From positions 310,001 to 374,000 of the forward strand of contig NZ_VAHN01000002.1 in the NCBI RefSeq assembly GCF_005796205.1: a stretch of 64,000 nucleotides of DNA. The letters are read 5' to 3'. This document shows positions 58,765 to 64,000 of this stretch, in pieces. Below the pieces are notes generated by a model. It had not been told where the DNA came from and ran no database searches. It was given only the letters and a program-made list of their open reading frames with translations. A program made the position numbers and the translations under genes. Each line of letters opens with the position of its first letter. Position 1 is the first letter of the stretch. This stretch comes from Pseudarthrobacter sp. NamE2 (GTDB lineage: Bacteria > Actinomycetota > Actinomycetes > Actinomycetales > Micrococcaceae).

Positions 58765-61554
58765 CTAGTAGGTGGAAGTCCTGCAGCCGAGGGCCGTGTG
58801 GCCAGTCGAGAACGGTGAAATCCCGATACCGTACAGGCACATGGTATAGGTGCCCCGCTGGGTCACGTTTACCTTGACGGAGTATCCGTGAATGCCGGTT
58901 ATGCCGAACGCCTTGTTGACGTCTGGCCGATCAACCGATGTGGTGAAGGCGTAGCCGGTGGTCTGACCGTCGGGTGCGGTTACGTAGGCGTGAACCGGGT
59001 TGGACGAAGCGGAAACGTCGGGGTCAAAGGTCCAGCCGGTCGCCTCCATTGACGTGATTCCACCAGCGGTCCGGATCCCGACAGAATCAACATGACCGAC
59101 TGGAGTTCCGCTCTTGCCGGCATCAACGGAACGGCATCCGAGAAGCGGGTTACTGACCGCCAAAGGATTGAGTGCAATGGCGTAAACACAGACTTGGTAG
59201 ACCCCTGGGGCGCTGACGGGTATGGCTGTCGTAAAGCCATGATTACCGGTCACCCCGAGGGCGGCGTTTACATCTGACCGAGGCTGCGATGCTGTGAATG
59301 CATAGCTTTTCGTGGTGCCATCAGGAGATTTAACGTACACGTGGACAGGGATGGACTGGCTGGAGTCAGCCCTGTCAACGGCCCAGCCGCCGGCGTTTAG
59401 TGAAGCGCTGGTGCTGGTTTTGTTGACCGACACCACGTCCAGGTTGCCCACCGGAGCCGGCGCTGCCGCTGCTTCGACTGTACGGCAGCCCAAGAGAGGG
59501 TTTCCAGGGGCCAGGGGACTAAGCGCAATTGCATAAACGCATACCCGGTAAGCCCCTGCTGCAGTAATAGGAATGACAGCAGTGAAGCCGTGGTTGCCCG
59601 TCACCGACAAAGCAGTGTTGACGTCAGGTCGGGATTGGGAGGCCGTAAAGGGGTGAGCTTTTGTTGAACCGTCAGGTGACGTCACATTCACCTGCACGTT
59701 AATGGATCGCGATGCGTCTCCACGATCCAACGCCCAGCCCCTTACGGAGAGTCCGGCGGTGGTGGCAGTCTTCGCCAGAGCCACTTCGTCCAGGCTGCCG
59801 ATGGGAGCTGCAGCTGGGGCGAAGTAGATTTTCCGGCATTCAATTTCTGAGTTGCTGTACTGGCCTATTGCGTAGACACAAAGTGTGTGTTCACCACTTT
59901 TTGTTATGGGTATCTCATGCTGAAATCCATGATTAGCTCCCAAACGCAGTGCTTGGTCGACATCCGGACGGGACACGTCCGCGCGTATCGCATATCCGGT
60001 GCGGGTCCCGTCGGGTGCAGTGATGTAAGCATGGGCTTCCGTGGCTGTGCCCGGGTTGGCAATATCGATCGCCCAGCCGCGAAGTGAAAGTGTTACTTTG
60101 TCAGCCGTCCGTACTTCCCTTGCTTCATCCAAATGACCGATGGGCGGCTCCACGCCGCGGGCCTCTATCGACTTGCAGCCAACATACGTGTTGCTAAAGG
60201 CGCCGATCGCGTATACGCAGACTTGGTACATTCCTGACTTCAGAATCTGGATCCGCCGCTCAAAACCGTGCTGCCCTGTCACACCAAAGGCTGCATTCAC
60301 GTCTGGCCGTGGCGTATTGGCTGGAAAGGCATGTCCGGTCCTGGTACCGTCCGGAGCGGTAATGTAGGCATGGACGTCCGTCGAAACGGAAGGCCTGGCG
60401 AAATCGACCGCCCAGCCTCGAAGGTCAAGGTCTACCCTGGAGCCGCTGCGTTGCAGTGCCAGTCCATCGAAAGAGCCACCTGGGGCCGGTGCCCCCGCGA
60501 ACGTTCGCAGCGAAGCGTAATCCCCATTCCACACGTTTGAGTCCCCGGCAAAAGGACCAGTGCTGCTGTACTGCCAGATGCTGTAGGTGCTCCAGCTTGC
60601 CGTCGGAACCGGGCCAGCATTGTTTGTTGGGGCGCTGGGGTAGGCCGCGACCCACAAGGGGTAGTCCCCAAACCCTGCGGGGTTGCCCAGGCACTGGTTC
60701 CACCAACTGGTGTTCGTGTAAATAACCGGCAGCCGCCCGGTCAATGACCGGACTGTGTTGCCGAAGTCTTTCACCCAAGACTGGAGCTGCGCCGGCGACA
60801 TGTTGTAGCAGGTGTTGCCGAAGTAGAACCCGTTGATGGTTCGGCCTTCGTAGGGGTTGAATTCAAAGTCCAAAACAGGCGGCATGGTGTATCCGTCAGC
60901 GGACCAGCCGCCTCCGTTTTGAACGAAGTATCGGGCCTGGTCTGCTCCTGAGGACCAGTTAGGGATGGCGAAGTGGTAGGCCCCCCGTATCATGCCGATA
61001 TTGCGCGAGCCCTGGTATTGGGAGCCGTAGTAGGGGTTTTTGTAGTAGTTCCCCTCGGTTGCCTTGACGTAGGCGAAGCGTGCCCCCATGTTCCACTGGT
61101 GCTGCCAGTCCACAGTCGGCTGGTGGCCACTGACGTCCAGCCCCTGGATGCCAAATGTAGGCATCCAAGTGCCTTCGGACGCGAGTGATTCGGTGCTGAG
61201 ACGCCTGAAAGAGTCGGATCCAGCGGTGACGCGGGCGGAGCGCTGCCCCATTTCGGCGCCACCGACGCCGACTGCTTCAGCCATTGAAAGCGTCGTCTCC
61301 GGTGAGGGCTGGGTAGGTTGGGGCTCCGCCTCTGTTGTTCCTGCAATGGAAGGAGACGACGTCGGGACGGCTTCCGCGGGCGCCTCCACTTGCGGGCTGC
61401 CACTTGGCCCGGGGGAAGCCGTCGCCGTCGGAGCAGGCTCGACCGCGGACGCCACGGGCGAGAAACCGGGACCTGCCACGAGGGAAGCAGCTAAGAGCGC
61501 TATTCCTAGAGACTTCAATGCGGGGCGACGGGACTGAGACGGGTTCCGCTTCAT
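58765..61554 (-). CDS. Secreted GH25 muramidase with five C-terminal repeats
   Basis: The 929-residue protein has a signal peptide (about 1-37, cleavage near VASA), a Pro/Ser/Thr-rich stretch to about 120, and a GH25 domain (about 135-350) with D140 in GLDVSGHQ and the LDFE pair D229/E231. Five repeats of about 112 residues (361-929) follow, each with GWAxD, VHAYVTxPDGT, RPDVNxAxGVTGNHGF and CVYAIG. Each repeat carries conserved cysteines, probably disulfides outside the cell. GH25 enzymes cut the N-acetylmuramic acid linkage in peptidoglycan; the repeats likely bind cell wall. Confidence 0.93.
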   Translation of the reverse strand: MKRNPSQSRRPALKSLGIALLAASLVAGPGFSPVASAVEPAPTATASPGPSGSPQVEAPAEAVPTSSPSIAGTTEAEPQPTQPSPETTLSMAEAVGVGGAEMGQRSARVTAGSDSFRRLSTESLASEGTWMPTFGIQGLDVSGHQPTVDWQHQWNMGARFAYVKATEGNYYKNPYYGSQYQGSRNIGMIRGAYHFAIPNWSSGADQARYFVQNGGGWSADGYTMPPVLDFEFNPYEGRTINGFYFGNTCYNMSPAQLQSWVKDFGNTVRSLTGRLPVIYTNTSWWNQCLGNPAGFGDYPLWVAAYPSAPTNNAGPVPTASWSTYSIWQYSSTGPFAGDSNVWNGDYASLRTFAGAPAPGGSFDGLALQRSGSRVDLDLRGWAVDFARPSVSTDVHAYITAPDGTRTGHAFPANTPRPDVNAAFGVTGQHGFERRIQILKSGMYQVCVYAIGAFSNTYVGCKSIEARGVEPPIGHLDEAREVRTADKVTLSLRGWAIDIANPGTATEAHAYITAPDGTRTGYAIRADVSRPDVDQALRLGANHGFQHEIPITKSGEHTLCVYAIGQYSNSEIECRKIYFAPAAAPIGSLDEVALAKTATTAGLSVRGWALDRGDASRSINVQVNVTSPDGSTKAHPFTASQSRPDVNTALSVTGNHGFTAVIPITAAGAYRVCVYAIALSPLAPGNPLLGCRTVEAAAAPAPVGNLDVVSVNKTSTSASLNAGGWAVDRADSSQSIPVHVYVKSPDGTTKSYAFTASQPRSDVNAALGVTGNHGFTTAIPVSAPGVYQVCVYAIALNPLAVSNPLLGCRSVDAGKSGTPVGHVDSVGIRTAGGITSMEATGWTFDPDVSASSNPVHAYVTAPDGQTTGYAFTTSVDRPDVNKAFGITGIHGYSVKVNVTQRGTYTMCLYGIGISPFSTGHTALGCRTSTY
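58768..60474 (-). repeat. Repeat array in the GH25 protein
   Basis: Five degenerate units of about 340 bp encode the repeat domains. Units 3 and 4 are the most alike (TGNHGFT, NPLLGCR shared), suggesting a late duplication; the last unit is more diverged. Confidence 0.8.
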
Positions 61555-61913
61555 TTTTGCTCCGGAGACAATGTGGCGCTCCGCTGAGCGCTCATTTTGG
61601 TTGCTGCCCGGGATCTTCCCCCCAGGGAATGCACCTGGACAGGTGTTGCTTCGATGGTTAACGCGCTCACCTTAGCATCGGGAACCTACATGTAACCAGT
61701 GGTTCTTATGTTGCAGTTGTGAACAAGGTACAGACAGGACCACCGGGAGAAACTGGCTGCTCTTCAGCAGGTTCTCCACTGGTTGGGACGCGCGGACAGT
61801 TCGGCAAAGTGGGCAAGGAGTTACGAGCAAGTAGGAACCCTGGCTGCCGCGCTCAGCTGGGCGCCTCACCCGTCGTCTACTACCTGACAGAAACGCGTGC
61901 CAGGAGTGGAATC
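61555..61913. promoter_or_regulatory. 359-bp gap with a hairpin; no gene recognised
   Basis: This interval lies between the GtrA stop and the GH25 start, both on the minus strand, and must hold the GH25 promoter. A foldable element (GGAGAA ... CTGCT-CTTC-AGCAG ... TTCTCC) lies at 61746-61777. Short frames here show no coding signs. A small RNA or leader structure cannot be excluded. Confidence 0.4.
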
Positions 61914-62384
61914 TCAGGCTTCTCCGGCTGATTCCCGTTTGCCCTTGAAAATCCATTCCTTATAGAGGAAGTAGTTCCAAATTGTAGTGAGGACCGTGGC
62001 AGTTCCCTTGCCAATGACGTAAGACCAGCCGAGGGCATCAAATCCGGCGACAATAACATCGCTTACGGCAATGTTGAATACGACCAAGGACAGATACTTG
62101 ACGGCACTTATCCCATGGTGGTTGGCGGCTTGGAAAGTGAAAATCCGCTGGAGGAAAAAATTGAAAACCAGGCTAACGACGAAGGCGATAGGTGTGGCGA
62201 TCAGCAGATCCACGTTGAATAATTCATGGAGGGCAACCAGCAGTCCCAAATCCAATGCGAATGAGAGCCCGCCAATGAACAGAAATCTCAGCACCGAGTT
62301 GCGGTAAAGCCTGTTCAAAAGTGTGTTGTTTGAAGCGACTTCCGGTGCTTCGCTGACTGACGTTTCTGTTCGTGTAGGTCGCAC
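61914..62384 (-). CDS. GtrA-family membrane protein
   Basis: The 156-residue protein has four hydrophobic helices, starting FLFIGGLSFALDLGLLVALHEL. GtrA proteins are linked to moving polyprenyl-phosphate sugars across the membrane; the polyprenyl-P glycosyltransferase at 54605-55336 could supply the substrate. It is divergent from the DUF2142 gene. Confidence 0.88.
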   Translation of the reverse strand: MRPTRTETSVSEAPEVASNNTLLNRLYRNSVLRFLFIGGLSFALDLGLLVALHELFNVDLLIATPIAFVVSLVFNFFLQRIFTFQAANHHGISAVKYLSLVVFNIAVSDVIVAGFDALGWSYVIGKGTATVLTTIWNYFLYKEWIFKGKRESAGEA

Positions 62385-62462
62385 TCGCGCTGGTACCTCT
62401 CCCCGGCATTATGGAGATTGCAGACGTTGTGAAGCTGACCTCCGAGTAACATAAAGCTATCA

Positions 62463-64000
62463 TGCCTAAATCTCCCTTCATGCGACCCAGCGGCTTCGTG
62501 CTGGCTGCGCAGCAGATTTTCGACCGGCCATCCCCGGGTAAGGTACTGCTGATTGCGTGGGTGCTGATAGGACTTTTGGGCAGTGTCTGGTGCTTTGCAT
62601 CGCCCCTGATGTCAGTACCCGACGAGCCTGCACATGCAGTGAAGGCAGCCGCAGTGGCAAGGGGACAACTCAACGGTGTTTCTACGGGCGTTCAGGGTGA
62701 GCGCCTAACAGTTACTGTTCCGGGCTACTTTGCCAACCTTGAGAGCAGTATTTGCTTCGCCCACCGCCCGGATATTACGGCTGACTGTGCGCCTTCCATG
62801 GATACAACTGACCGGGGCCCAACTCCAGCGCAAACATCTGCAGGAAACTACAACCCGGTCTATTACGGGATAGTGGGTATCGGCAGCCGAGGTCTGAGTG
62901 GTGAAGCCGCACTCTATGCCATGCGATTGCTCAGCACATGGCTGTCCGCTTTTTTCCTTGCCACGGTTTTCGCGGGTGCTGTGACTCTCCGGCGTTTTGT
63001 GATTCCAACTCTCGCGGCTGCCGTTGCTATCACGCCCGCCGTCCTGTTTCTCTCCGCGGGTATCAACCCCAATGCCCTCGAAATCAGCGCTGCTGCCAGC
63101 GTATTCATGTCCCTTTGTTCAATCCTGGAGCGCAGCAAGGAACTGGAGAACGCCCGGGCGGAGATGTGGTATCTGGCCGCCGCAGGATCCTTGCTGGCCA
63201 ATACGAGGCCTGTTTCCCTCCTTTGGCTGGCCGTCGTTGTAACCGCAGCTGTGCTTGCCTACAGACCGACTGCTTTCGTTCGGCTTTTGCGGTATCGCCG
63301 CGCGTGGCCGCCGATGGGAGTCTTGGTAATTTCCTCTGTTTTTGCGCTCGCTTGGGTGGTGACGGCCAATAGCTTTGACAGTTTGTTGGCCGGAGCGCCC
63401 ATACCCAGCGACGTGGCTGCAGTAACTATGGCCGATCGGACTTTCGTGTACGTGCCGGAGTACGTCGGCGTCTTGGGGTGGCTTGATACACCGCCGCCTC
63501 CCGCAGTGGTGTACACATGGGTTTTGGCGATGGGCGCCGTCCTCATGGCGGGGTTAACTTCCAGACCTGTTCGCGGTCGATGGTCTGTCGCATTTCTGGC
63601 AGTGGTGGTCCTCGGGGCACCAATTGCGTTGCAGGCGTCGTCCAGCGAACAAGTGGGATGGATCTGGCAGGGGCGCTATATCCTGGCAGTTCTTGCCGCG
63701 TTGCTTCTTGCCTGCGGCGTCGCCGCCCGTTTTGCCCCTCTTCGCATGACGCCGTGGACGATCTCGATTATCAGATGGAGTCTCACGGCACTGGCGCTCG
63801 CGCATACGTACATTTTTCTTGAGGGCCTCAGGCGTTACACCGTTGGCGCTGGGCAAGGACGGGTCAATTGGACGGAAATGTTCGACCCCACATGGCAGCC
63901 TCCGTTCACTTGGCAAGGCCTGGCGCTTGCATATGTGGCGCTTCTCACGCTTGCCGCTTTTGGCGTCTACCGGCTTGTAACGCTGCCGCAGCAAGAAGCC
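62463..64000 (+). CDS. DUF2142-type membrane protein, truncated by the window end
   Basis: The frame is open from ATG 62463 to the last base, 512 complete codons. The protein has many membrane helices. A conserved segment SPLMSVPDEPAHAVKAAAVA near residues 50-70 is typical of DUF2142, then NYNPVYYGIVGIGS and GRYILAVLAALLLACGV-like regions. DUF2142 proteins are predicted GT-C-like glycosyltransferases of surface glycan loci. The C-terminus lies outside the window. Confidence 0.85.

Noticed and set aside
58768..60474. CRISPR-like array
   Set aside because: Units are long, in frame and encode protein repeats; there are no short identical repeats with unique spacers.
61719..61931. 70-residue + strand frame in the GH25/GtrA gap
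   Set aside because: No start signal, no family resemblance, and it overlaps the GtrA 3' end.

Overview
The window is chromosomal DNA of a high-GC Gram-positive actinobacterium, most likely Arthrobacter, Pseudarthrobacter or a close Micrococcaceae relative. This rests on the strongly GC-biased third codon positions, the MtrAB-LpqB, WhiB1, PdtaS and Rv3235-type genes, the large NAD-glutamate dehydrogenase, and the arrangement of the SLH-like and surface-polysaccharide genes. I found no tRNA, rRNA, CRISPR array, prophage or insertion sequence.

Region 1 (1-4.3 kb, + strand) holds cofactor and amino-acid genes: a truncated hypothetical, cysteine desulfurase, mnmA (which uses its sulfur), chorismate mutase and a short MetE-like protein. 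Region 2 (4.3-10.4 kb, - strand) is a compact operon with start/stop overlaps at most junctions: a membrane protein, DUF4129, DUF4350, a MoxR ATPase, a DUF58 protein and DUF4166. Region 3 (10.6-32.3 kb) is a conserved actinobacterial core: mtrA-mtrB-lpqB-comF-hpf-ycaQ-like-secA on the + strand, Rv3235-like and LysM genes on the - strand, an Sm-like hypothetical, a small HTH protein, a CpaB/CpaE-like pair, NAD-GDH, the PdtaS-type kinase and whiB1. Many of these genes are also neighbours in Mycobacterium tuberculosis (Rv3219-Rv3246).

Region 4 (32.5-39.5 kb) is accessory: a small four-helix membrane protein, a large FHA-FtsK/SpoIIIE ATPase of the EssC/EccC type with no visible Esx partners, and a secreted subtilase carrying two SLH-like repeats. 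Region 5 (39.6-64 kb) is a surface-glycan locus. It contains a pyruvyltransferase gene split by an in-frame TAG, glf-glfT2-wzm-wzt (galactofuran synthesis and ABC export), a large DUF6541 membrane protein, a flippase, a GlfT1-like enzyme, four further GT2 enzymes, a polyprenyl-phosphate glycosyltransferase with DUF2304, the complete dTDP-L-rhamnose pathway (rfbA divergent from rfbB and a fused rmlC-rmlD), a secreted GH25 muramidase with five C-terminal repeats, a GtrA protein and a DUF2142 protein that runs off the end.

Together Region 5 could make a rhamnose- and galactofuranose-containing cell-wall polymer, modify it with pyruvate and lipid-linked sugars, and export it through Wzm/Wzt and possibly the flippase. 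The most notable observations are the amber-interrupted pyruvyltransferase, CRP-like sites plus a terminator-like hairpin upstream of whiB1, the orphan EssC-like ATPase, a CpaE-like ATPase lacking the P-loop lysines, and the mycobacterial-type galactan gene set in an organism outside the mycolate group.
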